NCBI GenBank assembly: GCA_964036665.1
Contig: OZ038529.1
Location: forward strand, 3,472,001-3,536,000
DNA length: 64,000 nucleotides
Reading direction: 5' to 3'
Origin: Gordius sp. MW1
Taxonomy: Eukaryota; Nematomorpha; Gordioida; Gordea; Gordiidae
Shown here: piece by piece, positions 21,224 to 33,122 of the stretch
How positions within the stretch are numbered: position 1 is the first letter of the stretch
Layout of the letters: the number at the start of each line of letters is the position of its first letter
Program-made: the position numbers and the translations under genes
The notes under the pieces: model-generated
Seen by the model: the letters and a program-made list of their open reading frames with translations, nothing else
Told to the model about the DNA's origin: nothing
The model's database searches: none

Positions 21224-24200
21224 GTGATGATATGTATGTGTAATTTATCAATTTTAATTTATAGTGCTATTGGGTTGCATGCTAAATTTAGGGTTAATTA
21301 TGTTTTGTATTTCACAACATTTTTTTATTAGTCATTTTCTCTTTAAAGCCAGAATAATTTTAAATATACTGAATTGACATTAATATATAGGAACTAATAA
21401 TATGGCCAATGTTGAGGCCAGATATATTCACGGGCTTAAGAAAGCCTCCAGCTGGATTATTGCTCTTCGGACCACCCGGGACTGGGAAGACTTTGCTAGG
21501 TATATTAAGTTATTTTTTATTTCTAAATAAACTTAAAATTTATAATATTTGCTAATAGAATCACTATTAATTTAACTAATGCTTTATATAAATTTACCTC
21601 GGTCTCTACATATGAGTAGCCTGTTTATATACAAAAATAATTAAATAAAACTTTTTAATTCTGAAAATTTTAATTTCGCCTCTCCCTAAATCAGTATTCA
21701 TACCCTTGTCATCTAATCTATTCTTTGACAACCCTCGCTGCCTTTTATAAATTTTTCTGTTGTTAAGCAATTTAATTAAACGTTTTAAATTTAATAATAC
21801 TTTTACAATTATAGAATTCTTAAATGATTTTATTGACATTGAACAGTATCATCAACACTGCTTTTTCAATTCTTGCTAGTATACTATTTGAGTTATTTTT
21901 TCATCCAAATTTAGCTGGTGCACTCGAATTTGCACTAAAATTAAAAATTAATTTGTTGCAATCTTACCTAAATTTATATGAAATTATAATTATTTTTTTG
22001 TTTATTTAAATCGGTATACGCAGCTAATGAGTTGCAAAAAACGATTACCTACCATCGTAAAAATAAGCATAATTTTAGTGGTCTATTTGATAAATATTAT
22101 TATAATTATATTTTTTTATTTTGCAAAATTTAGAAACATCCATTTTTTATCATTATCAAAATTTCGTTGAAATTTACAGCACATTTTTATTAAAGGGTTT
22201 TGGTAAGCAAACTCTTATTAATACTAGAGGCCTGCACGGGTCACCCGAAATCCGAATCGGGTCGGGTTTGGGTTAAAATTTTCGGGTCAGGTAGGGTTCG
22301 GGTTGAAAATTTTAGAATGCATTCGTGTCGGGTCGGGTTGGATTTATAGAGTCGGGTCAAAGGATATGAATCTTACATTACAAAATGAACGAAACGTATT
22401 TGTTAAATTAATCCTATTATCTATAATTTTTGTAAAACAATATCGAATTGTTTAACTAATTATAATCATTCATTCATATAATCAATTTCCTTTTCTATTT
22501 TTTTAATTCGTTTAATTTGGAGGCAAATTTAAATTTAAAGCTGAATCACGAAAGGTAAAATATTAACAAATGAGTATTTATTATTGTTTATAGTCTATAG
22601 AGTAAATTATAAATTCTACTACATAAAGATATAATTAAATATTCATTTACGAAGGTCAAATTTACGCCCCGAAATTGTAGACGCCACAATATTTACACAT
22701 ATAATTATAGTAAATCAATTTAATAAATTTATTAATCAAATTTTGTATGATCATTTCTGTCGAATAAATTTTTCATCCTCAAATTTTTCTACTTGGTTGA
22801 GTCCAGGTTAAAAATTTAAAAACGCTTTCGGGTCGGGTCGGGTTCGGATTGAAAATTTAAAACCGCTTTAGGGTCGGGTCGGGTTCGGGTTGAAATTTTA
22901 AAAACGCTTTCGGCTCGGGTCGAGTTCGGGTTGAAAAAAAGTGACTTTGCAGGCCTCTAGTTAATACCCACTAGTGTTGTAAACCTTTGGTTTTTTTGCA
23001 TATCACCAGTAACTATTCTCATGACTTTTTTACTTATTAATAGCACAGCCCCATTCCTGCCCCCCCGCAACAATATTTACATAATTTTTTATAAATTAAC
23101 GATTTGAAGTGAGATAGATCAAATGTATTATTATAATAATTAGTTAATATGCTACATAGGGAAATGCATAGCGAGCAACTCGAAAGCCACTTTTTTCAAC
23201 ATAACCTCATCTGCGATAGCTTCTAAATGGTATGGAGATTCAGAAATATTTGTCAGAGCTTTGTTTGAAGTCGCCCAGAGTAGGCAGCCTTCTGTAATAT
23301 TCATCGACGAGGTGGATTCAATATTGAGTTCCCCTGGTCTAAATGAACATGAACTTTCCAGGAGGATAAAAACCGAATTTTTTGCCCGTATGGATGGTAT
23401 TACGTCATTAAACGAACCGAATAAAAGGATATTAGTTGTGGGCGCAACGAATAGGTAAATAAAACCATGCTATCCTTGAACACCATGGGCGTAGCCAGGG
23501 GGTGGCAGGGAGAGGCGACTGCCCCCCCCCCCCAAATCTAAAAATTCTTTAAAATTTAATATAATTATGGCCAAAATTATAAAAAGTATCATTTTGCCCC
23601 TCCCTGAATCCTTACTGCCCCCCTCTAAATCCGATCCTGGCTACGCCCATGTTGAACACTTTAAATTCTAAATTATATTATAGTTTTTTATAATAATAAT
23701 TAAATTAAGATTTATATAAATTTTCTTATTAGGTTTTAAATTGTGTTATGTAAAATGAGTTGTCATAAAAAATAAAGAATATTTTTACACCAAGGAATAG
23801 GAATCATAAATTTTTTATATTAGAGATTACATTTTATAGGATAACAAAAAACAATAAAAATTTAACAGTTTAAATATTAAAACTTTTAATCTTATATATT
23901 AACAAAAAACAATTAATTTTATATTAGTAATTTTGTAATCAATTAAACTTGGAATTTTTAAAGAACATAGCCCTTCCTTAAAAAACTTCGCATAAGCTAA
24001 GCATTTGGGGGGGGGGGTTGAATTAAAAAACATTGGATGCAAGCCGTGGGCCTATAAGCTTTCATTCTATACTTCTCAATGAATAAAGCTACCGGTGTGA
24101 GCATTATGGTCCGTTTCTTTTTATCCCTTTTTAATTGCATAGCCATTATACTCTTCTCTACCTAGTGTAGAAGAGCCTAGGTGTCCGGCTAAAAGAAAAC

Positions 24201-27200
24201 TAGACTGGGCCCAGTAGCGCTGGCGAAGTCCAGGGGTTTAGCTAGGTAGTATTATATTCATTATTTAATTACTCACTGGTTTAATGGGGTGCTTTTATAA
24301 ATTCAAGCGCCTTGCAAGAATCCCCTAAAGAGGGGGGGGGCGGTTAATTTTTTAAAATATTTTATTTAAATACAATAAAGATGAGAGATGAGAAAAGTTC
24401 GGGCTACGCTGCCGTAAAATTAGATTTTATGGAGGGCCCGGGCGGCCACCATAACAAGATTCAAGCAATAAAAACCTAATAAGATTTTTTATATAGTGTA
24501 TTATATAGTTTTTGTGTAATTGGGCCCTTTTTATTTATTGTATACTAGCTGTGCCAGGCCAATCGTTGCTTTGGCTCAGTTCTTAAGTGGTTAAATAAGT
24601 ATAACCAATTAATAAGACTTATCTAAAATGGGTCATATATGAAAAAAAATATAAAAAGCTTATAATAATGTATTGGTAATAAAGAGCTGTATGATGTAAA
24701 AAATGATGTAAATAGTAAAATAAAACCTGCAAGGGAAAGTTGATGGATAAAGGGTAAATCAAAAATAGGTCTTATCAAGAATAAGGTTATACACGTACAG
24801 CAGTATTATAGCTTCTTGTGAATGTCGTCAAATTTGGTTATAATACTTTGGCGTAGAAAAAAGGGGAGAAATGCTAAAAGAAATATAAAATTATAGATTT
24901 TAAAAGGTGATTATACACCAGTAAAATCAATGGGCTTTAATGGTAATTGCTAAAAGTTATGAGTGGATAAATAGAAATAATACTAAGTTTAATTATTCAC
25001 GCAGAAAAGTAGTGAGGCGTTATAAAGAGGGTTGTAGGTTCGGGTAAGAGATGATTCGCAGCTTAAATTCTGCCTTAGAAAGGAACAAATTGCTATAATG
25101 CTTAAGGATAGACAATATTTTTGGTCATGTTATTTTCTGTGTAGATATAGAGATTTAGTGGATTACCTACGCGCGAACATGCAACATATAATTGTCCATG
25201 TGAGAAACAATCTGTTTCTAAATCGATCCACAAATTGCAAGGGACTGGCCTTGAGCTTTGTCAATGGTTATAACAAATGCGAGTTTGAAAGGAAATTGCA
25301 ATCTTTTAAATTCAAAGGGCATATCTATTAAAATTAAAGGGATCCGTGGTATGAAGACATCTTCTCCCGTGAAAGGTCCAGTCAAGTATAAATAATCCGC
25401 TAGATGGCGGTAGAGACTACCAAAAAACAGGGTTTAAGCTGTCGCAGGTCGATAAAAAGTCTATATAAACCATCTAGGATGCTAGGGCAATAATCTGACC
25501 AAATTTGGTGGCAATCGGTCAAGAACTTAGGAGTTAAGCCGAAGAAAACGGAGTTACAGTTTTATATATATAGATATGTGAATTTTTGGTAGTTATAAGT
25601 AATTACCGAACTTCATAAAAATAGCAAAAAAGCACGAAACGTGGGAATATTTCTAAAAACGCGCGTTATATTTATTTAAGAAAATGATGATGTTTTACGG
25701 TATCGAGAATATTTATTTGTTACAGCTTTATATATTGTGGAAAAACGGGCGTAGTTGAGTAAAATATTGAGGCAAAAAAGATAAAGCTATCGTGGAAAAG
25801 AGTTTAAGACAATAAGTAGCACCTTAACGATAAATAAGTACAAAAAACGTAATATAAATATTCCGCTAGATGGCAGTATAGACTACCAAAAAACAGGGTT
25901 CCCGCTGTCGTAGGTTGATAAAAAGTATCTATAAATACAATGTTAAGGCAATAATCTGGCCAAATTTGGTGGCAATCGGTTGAAAACTCTAAAAGTTATT
26001 AGCGTTCGAAAAAAAGGGACTTAGATTTTTATATATATAGATAGATAATAATTAGTAATCCTGTTTCTTATTTAAAAATACGAGAATTAGATTTATAATA
26101 TATGGAAAATTAAAAAAATTATTTCGAGAACTTTAAAGACTCATTATTGGACCGGGCTATTTGGGCAGCATGCATATTCCGCACTTGCCCAGGCTGAGCT
26201 GGCCCGGGCGGGAAATTTAGTTATAAAATCGGACCGAGCCGAGTTCGGGCAGAAAATTTTAACAAATCTGACCTCCTAATAGATGCAAATTATGAGTATA
26301 AAATATAAAACGTTATAAAAACTAGTCTTTATAAGACAAGGTTAATTCTTATTTTGCCCCGCGTTTTTCCTAATTTTTTGAGGTCGAAAATCCCTAAAGA
26401 ATTGCCAATAATGCCGATCCATCCTTTGATGGATGGGCATACTATTTAAGAATTTTCAATCTTCTAAATATAAAAAATTTTGTTCGTGATGCTTGTGGTT
26501 TTGGAGAGAAAAACATTCTGTAGGCTGTTAGAGTGTCGAGAAATATGTCTCTTAAGTTGGAGACTCAGCCAATTTATACTCAACTCGTCTACTGCACAAT
26601 TCATCTACTTCACAAAAATTATAATTTAAACATAATTATATAAGTATATCTATTATATATAACAATATAAAATATTGTAAATGCATATTAACTTATTATA
26701 AAGCAATTAATCTAACCCATGAAAGAAAATATATAGGTAGCAATAAAAAATTTGAACTTCATATATTATATGCTTAATATGAAAGAAAATATATATGTAG
26801 CAATAAAAAAAGTTAATCTTCATATATTATATGCTTAATATATGTTTTTGCAACCTTTTAAAGCGTTTATAACATGATTAAATATAAAATTATTATAAGC
26901 ATGCTTTGCAAATTTGAACTACATTTTGATTAGTTGTAGATTCCGTGAGCGATAGACCAGAAGATAATACGGACTAAGCCATATTCCATAAACCATTTTA
27001 GTTGATTTTTGCGCCATCTATATCACTTCAGTAAAATTCAGCCAAATTTTTTTCTCAGTTTCTAGCACAATAATTGACGATTTACTTGTATAATAAAGGA
27101 CTCGATCGATGAGATAAAAATTGTTAATTTGAATTTGAACAAACTTTAATGGATTTAGATGAAATATTATTGGTACGACAATTTTGCCTTTTGGCAATTT

Positions 27201-30200
27201 GAGGTTTAGATTTAACATCTAATACAAAAATTAGCTTTAGCTTTCGCCAATAAAAAAAACTTGTTCGTGAACTTTTTCTTAATTTCTGGTTGCAATTAAA
27301 TCTACGAGTCAAACTACCTATTGATTGTCGAAACTTTCCCTGCAATTGTTTGCATAATAAAAATGTATCCCTGAAATATATATCAAGAAGCGAAAAGAAA
27401 ATAAATATTCAGATTGCCAAAGAGAATACCCATAATTTATAAAATTGATACTTTTTAGGTGTGGGAAGGCAGGTCTTCTTGTGGGAAGGATGCTAAATCT
27501 TTGTCAAAAAAATAAGTGAATTTAGAAAGAATAAATTAATTATTAAATACCTGTGGCATATGTGGCATATGCCGATCTTTAATAAATACTAAATCATATA
27601 AGATTTTATTAAAATACACACGCACTGCAAAAACTACTATATGTTACACACACGCAACATTAATCAAGATCCGTATATGAAAGCTTATATTAAATGAATG
27701 TCAACTATATGTAAATCATGATGATTATTAATTTGGATATTGTATAATCATACATATCGTATACCTCGCTTACCAAGATATAATATTATTATTATCGATT
27801 ATTATACATAGATCACTTTTCACGTTTACTTATTCATATATTATTATATTTTTCACTGGAATAGTTATGAACGAAAAAATGTAGCTTTAAAAAGAGTGAA
27901 GATAACAAACATTAGTTCGCGGTAGTTTAGAAACTAATAAACTAGCTTAAAATAAATTAAAAACGATTATAATTCCCGAACCGCGAAGATTCATTATTGG
28001 TGTCAGATCAAAGGAATTACGCCGATCTTTCGTAAAACGAATCCAACAAATGGAATTAAACAACTGGAGCCGAAAATTTTGGTTAAATTATGAAAATATT
28101 CCGTTCTTTAATTCACAAGGAAATGAACATCATTCGAGAGTGCAGGTCTCAGTAGTCCGAAAACAATGAAATTCAAACACACTTGAAGTACTTACATACA
28201 ATAAATTTAAAAAATGTTATTTAACCCCTCATATCGTTTTTTGTTACTATAATTTAGCGGTTTACTTATGATTTTGATAAAATTAGGAAGGGACGGTGAG
28301 AGTAATGATAAAATGTAAAATGGCAAGGTACAGTCTAGGAATCAAAATAATGTTGATAATTGTAAAATGGATTGTATTAATGTTTTGAGAGAAATGCCAG
28401 AAATGTTTTTAAAAAATTGATACTACCAGACCGGTTATTTACAGGGCACTGAACTCAGATAATGAGTCAACCTTGGTTTTTGGGGCACTGAACTCAATTA
28501 ATGAGTCAACCTCGGGTTTATGAGGAACGGGATTTTGCTAAAAATCCGTATCCTCGGTTTCGGTTAGTGGCGTCAATGGATATAAATTTGGAAGTTTGGC
28601 ATATTAAAATTACAAATGTCGATAGGCATAAATTTAAATTATGGCAAAAGTATAAAGATAAATTATATTAAATTTGGATTAGAGTTAGAACATGTTTAAT
28701 TGGTTGTTTGTTATACCTATGGTTTGTCAGGATTTTGTTAAATAATAAAAAAAATATAATATATAATAAGGTAAATCTCGACCTCTAACTTAATAAGTAA
28801 TTTTCGATAAAGGGTGAGGTGTGGCATATGTGGCATATGCCGATCTATAATAAATACTAAATCATATCAGATTTTTTTAAAATACACACGCACTGCAAAA
28901 ACTACTATATGACACGCAACATTAATCAAGATCCGTATATGAAAGCTTATATTAAATGAATGTCAACTATATGTAAATTATGATGATTATTAATTTGGAT
29001 ATTGGATAATCATATATATCGTATACCTCGCTTACCAAGATATTAATTGCTATGCAATTTATGGGCTCGTTTTTTGTTGTCCGTCCGTCCGTCCGTCCGT
29101 CCATCCCTATCTATTTGCATTGGGTATATTAGGTTATCGATTTTTTAAATTAATGCATGAGAAAGAGGTGCCCCACCCCTCATCTCTATCTCCCTCGGTG
29201 TGTTATATATAAGATTTGTTAAATTATCTATTATATAATAAACATAAATAAAAGTTGTTTACTTTTAATTGCTATGCAATTTAACTAGTTATATAATAAA
29301 CATAAATAAAAGTTGTTTGCTTTTAATTGCTATGCAATTTAACTAGTTTTTGTTATATAATAAACATAGATAAAAGTTGATTACTTTTAATGCTATGCAA
29401 TTTAACTAGTTATATAATAAACATAAATAAAAGTTGTTTACTTTTTAATTGCTAGCAATTTAACTAGTTTTGGGGCTAGAATCCCGGAGTTTTTTTGACT
29501 CTTATGATTGTTCTTGTTACTATCATTGATAATAAGAATTTTTGGCCGTTCGCTGGCTGCTGATTAATGAAAAAAATGACCATTGGCCAAAATGTGAATC
29601 GAAATTATTTTTTTCGTTTTTTTTTGACTATTATGATTGTTCCTGTTACTACCATTGCTATTATGACTTTTTGGCCGTCCGCTGGCTCCTGACCGATTGA
29701 AAAAATGACCATTGGCTAAAATGTGAATCGAAATTATTTTTTTCGTTTTTTTTTGACTATTATGATTGTTCCTGTTCCTACCATTGCTATTATAACTTTT
29801 TGGCTGTCCGCTGGCTGCTGACCAATGGAATAAAGTGACCATTGGCCAAAATGAGATTCGAAAACTTTTTTTTCGTTTTTTTTTTTGACTATTATGAATT
29901 ATCCACTTTTACCGCGTCCTGGCTGCTGACCAATGGAAAAAAATGACCATTGGCCAAAATGTGATTCGAAAATTTTTTTGTCGTTTTTTTTACTCTTATG
30001 AATTTATATCCACTTTTACCGTGTGCTGGCTGCTGACCAATGGAAAAAAATGACCATTGGCCAAAGTGAGCATCAAATTTTTTTTTCCGTTTTTTGGCTA
30101 TCAATGACTTATAGAGTATCTGTTGGTACTGACCAATAGAGAAAAAGTGACCATTGGCCAAATTTTTGATTTTTTTAATTAAAAATTGTTCAAATTCAAC

Positions 30201-33068
30201 AAAAAATTTCTCCCAACAATTCTGCAAATTCTTAACATTGTGTTGTTTTATAATATAATGTTTGTTAGACCCATAATCACTAAAGGCCATAAAAACTAAT
30301 GTAATACGCAACTAGATGCAAACACTAAATCTAACCCTAACCCTTGCCTATATTACATTTTGCCTATAATGGAAAATTTGTATAAATGATTAATTAATCA
30401 TTAGGCATTTAATACCCCCCTATAGGCATTCTCGTTCCTTCCCACCTTTCTCGCCCATAAATTGCATAGCAAATATGATACATTTATACGAAGTACAGAT
30501 GAGTCGTCCCCCCTTCCCTTCCCCTCTTCCCTTCCCTTCTCCCCCTTCCCACGAGGGCCGAAGGCCCAGTTTTAATATTATTATTATCGATTATTATATA
30601 TAGATCACTTTTCACGTTTACTTATTCATATATTATTCTATTTTTCACTGGAATAGTTATGAACGAAAAAATGTAGCTTTAAAAAGAGTGAAGATAACAA
30701 ACATTAGTTCGCGGTAGTTTAGAAATAAATAAATTAGTTTAAAATAAATACGATTATGATTCACGAACAGCGTATATTCATCAATACCTTTTATGTCAAA
30801 TATCTAATTTTAAAAGAGAAAGTATATATAACTTTTAAAGATTTATACGAGTCTTTGTCATTTATGCAACTTTAAATAATTCCTAATAATTAATTTTTAA
30901 TTAAAGAAAACTTTTTAAATTTTTGCTTGGCTACGACACTGTTTAAGCTACTTTTTTTAAAAAATATATGTCAATTATGCAGGCCTCAAAAACTAGATGA
31001 AGCTGCAAGGAGGCGTTTTGCTAAAAGACTTTATGTCCCATTACCCGAGAGCCAGGCACGTTTAAAGATTATAGAAAATTTGTTACGAAACCATAAGCAT
31101 TCTTTGACACCGGAACAATTGAATGAACTAAGCGGTACTTTAAGCGAGGGTATATTTTATTAATTTTTTTAGAAATTTAATTTTTTTTACGATTTAAGGT
31201 TATTCTGGTGCCGATATGGCAGATTTGTGCAAGGATGCGTCTCTATGGCCCATTAGAACATTGCCTTCGGACAATCTCCTTACAGTTGACGTTAAAAATG
31301 TGATCCATTTTATAATTTAGTATAATACTTTAAAGCTTAGAAACTTCTACTCTAGCCACTATTTAGATTAGGCACCTACACGCAGGGCACGGGCTCTGTA
31401 AAAACTTGGCGGAGACAGAGCCTTCAATTTATAATTTAAACGGGCCTGGGCCGGGTCCGGGCTTATAAATTTTTCAAGCACAACAAGATTGTTGAGTTCT
31501 TAGGCCCGGCGGGCCAGATAGTGCCTGTCTTTGCTGGCCAATTAGGCCTAAGAGGCCCGTTAAAGGTCTCTATAGAATTATTATGGATCTCAATATTCTT
31601 CAACTCCCCTTCCGCGCTTCGACATGAATTTCGCATTCTTCCATGTCATAAATAGAGAGCCCATTTAACTTTGTTTTTTGCCTTAAATAACCGGTTTAAT
31701 AATCAGTCATCTTTAATTTATTAAAAATAAGCCGATGGACATTTTTAGAATTAAGTAATGCACTTAATTCCCAACTTAAAATATATTATGTAAGACTCGG
31801 GCGTAGCCAGAGCAGGCTGGATGGAGCAACTGACCCACCCATTTCAATTTAAAGTATTACATTAAAAACGTATTTAGTTAAAACTATTCGCCCTTCCCTA
31901 GATTATTATCAGATTTTGCCAAATTTAAATCCCGGTCACGGTTATGATGAAAGCCCTAATAAAATCTTTAGTCTATATTCAAAAAGGTTTTAATGTTTAG
32001 GATCAGAATTTTATTTTAAAATGACATTAAGAGGACAGTGTACAGGTTAACCATGAATATGAGTGATACCTTTAACATTAAAGTACTGGTGTTGTTATGA
32101 CACCTATTTTTCTAACCTCTTTAACTTAGGCCTTAAATATTTGCAAAAAAACTTTAAAATTTATAATCATTTTTTATTTTTAGGCCGGCCTATGTAAATC
32201 GCAAATGCTTATTTTCCCCTCCCCATCCATTTTCCCTTTTTTATTCCTTAAAAATTTGCCTAAATGTCGTTAAAAACTGAGTAATTAAAGGAGAAGTAGA
32301 AGGTTAAACAAACCATTGGCAGCAAATCGAATGTTCATAATAAACTCCCATTTTGCAGATTACTTCGTAGTAACATAAAGCAAAGGGTGTCAGCGTGGAC
32401 GTAGCCAGATTTTTGGCTCTCAAACATTAGTTTCTATTGACTGCTGCTTTAATTGCATAGCAAATGAACTACGCCTCTACGAAGTGTAGAAGAAGGTTCA
32501 AAGCTTGACAAAATCTAGCCCGGTCTTAAGGGCTCAGAATGAAGTCAATGCCCGAAGGACTTATACTTTATTTTATTAAAATGGAATTTTTATAGCGAGA
32601 TTTGGGTAACCTATATTGAAGACAGGCAGCAACGATCAGAGCTATAAAAGAGTTTTAAAAGGTCTATTACATAAGTCGCTCTCGTATTAAAAATTTGGGT
32701 CTAAAAACTTAATAGCTTATGAACTCACATTTTTTTTTGTTTTCTCATCCTAAAATATTAATATGCTCTTTACTCATTAATTAAAAAAGGTTATATAGCA
32801 AAGGCTCTTTTATCTAACGCACTTTTACTTTTTTAAAGATTTTTCTTTGAAGGTTTTATTTTAAAAAATTGATACCCGGGGTCCTTAATTTGGCGCCATA
32901 TTAAACGATTGTATTTTTTATTAATTGTTCTACTACTAGATAAAAGATATATCAGTTGAAGATTTCAAGAAAGCCTTGGATAGGGTGAAACCCACCGTAT
33001 GCTCCAAGGAACTTGATCAATATGTAGCATGGAATTTAACCTTTGGTTGCCAACAAAAAATCATATGA
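21110..33068 (+). CDS. FIGNL1: fidgetin-like 1 AAA ATPase, six exons
   Basis: ATPase domain of fidgetin-like protein 1, a hexameric AAA remodeller that acts on RAD51 filaments in recombination. Six exons join in phase to 304 residues: Walker A GPPGTGKT (exon 2), Walker [10 protein letters not shown] (exon 3), [15 protein letters not shown] sensor/arginine-finger region (exons 3-4), [13 protein letters not shown] lid (exon 5) and [10 protein letters not shown]-terminus (exon 6). [13 protein letters not shown] and RRIKTEF are closer to FIGNL1 than to spastin or katanin. Human FIGNL1 has 674 residues and I cannot find the N-terminal half. Either more exons lie upstream, past the repeats before 21 kb, or this is a short form. 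Introns are 167, 1,660, 7,528, 49 and 1,640 bases. Confidence 0.9.
21391..21499 (+). CDS. FIGNL1: FIGNL1 exon 2 (Walker A)
   Basis: [20 protein letters not shown] then [14 protein letters not shown]. Ends in phase 1; the Gly codon is completed by exon 3. Acceptor TATAG, donor GTATAT. Confidence 0.95.
22225..22959. mobile_element. hAT MITE (TAGAGGCCTGCACGGGT), FIGNL1 intron 2
   Basis: Ends TAGAGGCCTGCACGGGTC and TTTGCAGGCCTCTA; flanks ATTAATAC and GTTAATAC agree at 7 of 8. Subterminal GGGTCGGGTTCGGGTT repeats at both ends. No coding capacity. Confidence 0.85.
23160..23454 (+). CDS. FIGNL1: FIGNL1 exon 3 (Walker B)
   Basis: [58 protein letters not shown]. Ends AG; G of exon 4 completes Arg. 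Confidence 0.96.
23484..23651. mobile_element. CATGGGCGTAGCC MITE, FIGNL1 intron 3, exact duplication
   Basis: TTGAACAC at 23476-23483 and 23652-23659. Ends CATGGGCGTAGCCAGGG and CTGGCTACGCCCATG. Inserted 30 bases after the exon 3 donor. Best-preserved copy, 168 bp. Confidence 0.95.
23660..24540. other. intronic DNA with a repeat at 24120-24245
   Basis: Mostly AT-rich. At 24130-24180 TTTTTAATTGCATAGCCAT with CTCTACCTAGTGTAGAAGA resembles 32445-32490 and the right part of the insertion ending at 30572. G-run at 24008-24018. Confidence 0.5.
24541..26042 (-). mobile_element. Helentron-like element in FIGNL1 intron 3, minus strand
   Basis: Left end TATACTAGCTGTGCCAGGCC resembles the Helentron 3' end; right end ACTTAGATTTTTATATATAT. 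The 5'-end region is present twice, at 25392-25576 and 25859-26042 (CCGCTAGATGGC, CAAATTTGGTGGCAATCGGT). Confidence 0.7.
25110..25330 (-). pseudogene. Helitron helicase C-terminal fragment
   Basis: Minus strand reads [20 protein letters not shown] and, after a stop, [19 protein letters not shown], the last helicase motifs of Helitron transposases. Decayed. Confidence 0.85.
26140..26285. repeat. partial CGGGC-rich hAT MITE
   Basis: GCCCGGGCGGGAAATTTA and ATCTGACCTCC match the right half of the element at 51823-52480. Confidence 0.55.
26714..26848. repeat. tandem duplication of about 66 bp
   Basis: ATGAAAGAAAATATATAGGT through TTCATATATTATATGCTTAA occurs twice in direct order with few differences. 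AT-rich; function unknown. Confidence 0.85.
26849..27546. other. no gene seen
   Basis: Intronic. Overlapping minus-strand frames at 27018-27345 have no known motif and a biased AT-rich composition; I do not call them. Confidence 0.4.
27552..27996 (+). repeat. 5' LTR, intact
   Basis: 445 bp, TG at the start and TTCATTA at the end (one change from the CA end of the partner). Contains the doubled GTGGCATAT motif. Confidence 0.88.
29230..29468. repeat. tandem array A, 4 units of about 60 bp
   Basis: TTATATAATAAACATAAATA, AAAGTTGTTTACTTTTAATT, GCTATGCAATTTAACTAG, repeated four times with small changes. Confidence 0.93.
29491..30165. repeat. tandem array B, about 6 units of 80-130 bp
   Basis: Units begin TTTTTTGACTATTATGATTG and end TGACCATTGGCCAAAATG. 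First three units are about 130 bp, the last three are shortened. The minus strand stays open over several units. Confidence 0.92.
30983..31149 (+). CDS. FIGNL1: FIGNL1 exon 4
   Basis: [20 protein letters not shown], then a helical segment to SGTLSEG. Lies 7.5 kb from exon 3 and only 200 bases after the end of an LTR element. Confidence 0.95.
31199..31299 (+). CDS. FIGNL1: FIGNL1 exon 5 (AAA lid)
   Basis: [19 protein letters not shown] to VDVKN, after a 49-base intron. Human counterpart FSGADMTQLCREASLGPIR. Donor is GTGATC. Confidence 0.94.
31300..32939 (+). other. FIGNL1 intron 5, repeats only
   Basis: CGGGC-rich MITE remnant at 31381-31560, a GGGCGTAGCCAGAGC fragment at 31796-31840 and an AATTGCATAGCAAAT repeat at 32449-32500. 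No exon seen; the exon 5 to exon 6 phase is already continuous. Confidence 0.6.
32940..33068 (+). CDS. FIGNL1: FIGNL1 exon 6 and stop
   Basis: [20 protein letters not shown], then [19 protein letters not shown] and TGA. Human tail: YIDFENAFRTVRPSVSPKDL and WNKTFG. Not an ATG-started frame; located by motif. Confidence 0.95.
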   Translation: MKDISVEDFKKALDRVKPTVCSKELDQYVAWNLTFGCQQKII

Positions 33069-33116
33069 ATTGCTAAAACTATATGATTGTTGAGGAGTTT
33101 AGATTTATAGTACTTA

Positions 33117-33122
33117 AATAAA
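33117..33122 (+). promoter_or_regulatory. candidate FIGNL1 polyadenylation signal
   Basis: AATAAA 49 bases after the stop codon. Position is right for a poly(A) signal; chance occurrence is possible in AT-rich DNA. Confidence 0.5.

Larger units (their letters stand above)
29043..30572. mobile_element. insertion in the 3' LTR, with two tandem arrays
   Basis: The uninterrupted sequence ACCAAGATATAATATTATT exists in the 5' LTR, which defines the insertion. It starts TTAATTGCTATGCAATTTAT, then GTCCGTCC microsatellite (29078-29105), array A (29230-29468), array B (29491-30165), a telomere-like CTAACCCTAACCC (30326-30340), AATTGCATAGCAAAT near the right end and GAGGGCCGAAGGCCC. Class unknown; the AATTGCTATGCAATT ends link it to 24130 and 32449. 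Confidence 0.7.
27552..30783 (+). mobile_element. non-autonomous LTR retrotransposon, 5-bp duplication
   Basis: 5' LTR 27552-27996 and 3' LTR 28820-30783 (the latter split by an insertion) share over 400 bases. Both begin TGTGGCATATGTGG; the 3' LTR ends TTCATCA. ATACC lies at 27547-27551 and 30784-30788. TTGGTGTCAGATCAAAGG after the 5' LTR is a likely primer-binding site and AAAGGGTGAGG before the 3' LTR a polypurine tract. The internal 820 bases code for nothing recognisable; they hold a direct repeat (GCACTGAACTCA...AATGAGTCAACC, 28447-28535). Confidence 0.88.
28820..30783 (+). repeat. 3' LTR, interrupted
   Basis: LTR bases 28820-29042 and about 30573-30783 together equal the 5' LTR. The gap is the satellite-bearing insertion. 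Confidence 0.87.

Noticed and set aside
27018-27345. Two overlapping minus-strand frames
   Set aside because: Basic, AT-biased, no recognised motif; consistent with chance in an intron.
29564-30311. Minus-strand frames as protein genes
   Set aside because: They are readings of tandem satellite units inside an insertion in an LTR; no domain.
21110-33068. Spastin, katanin or VPS4 identity for the AAA gene
   Set aside because: [20 protein letters not shown] and the WN.TFGC end are FIGNL1-type; spastin and katanin differ there.
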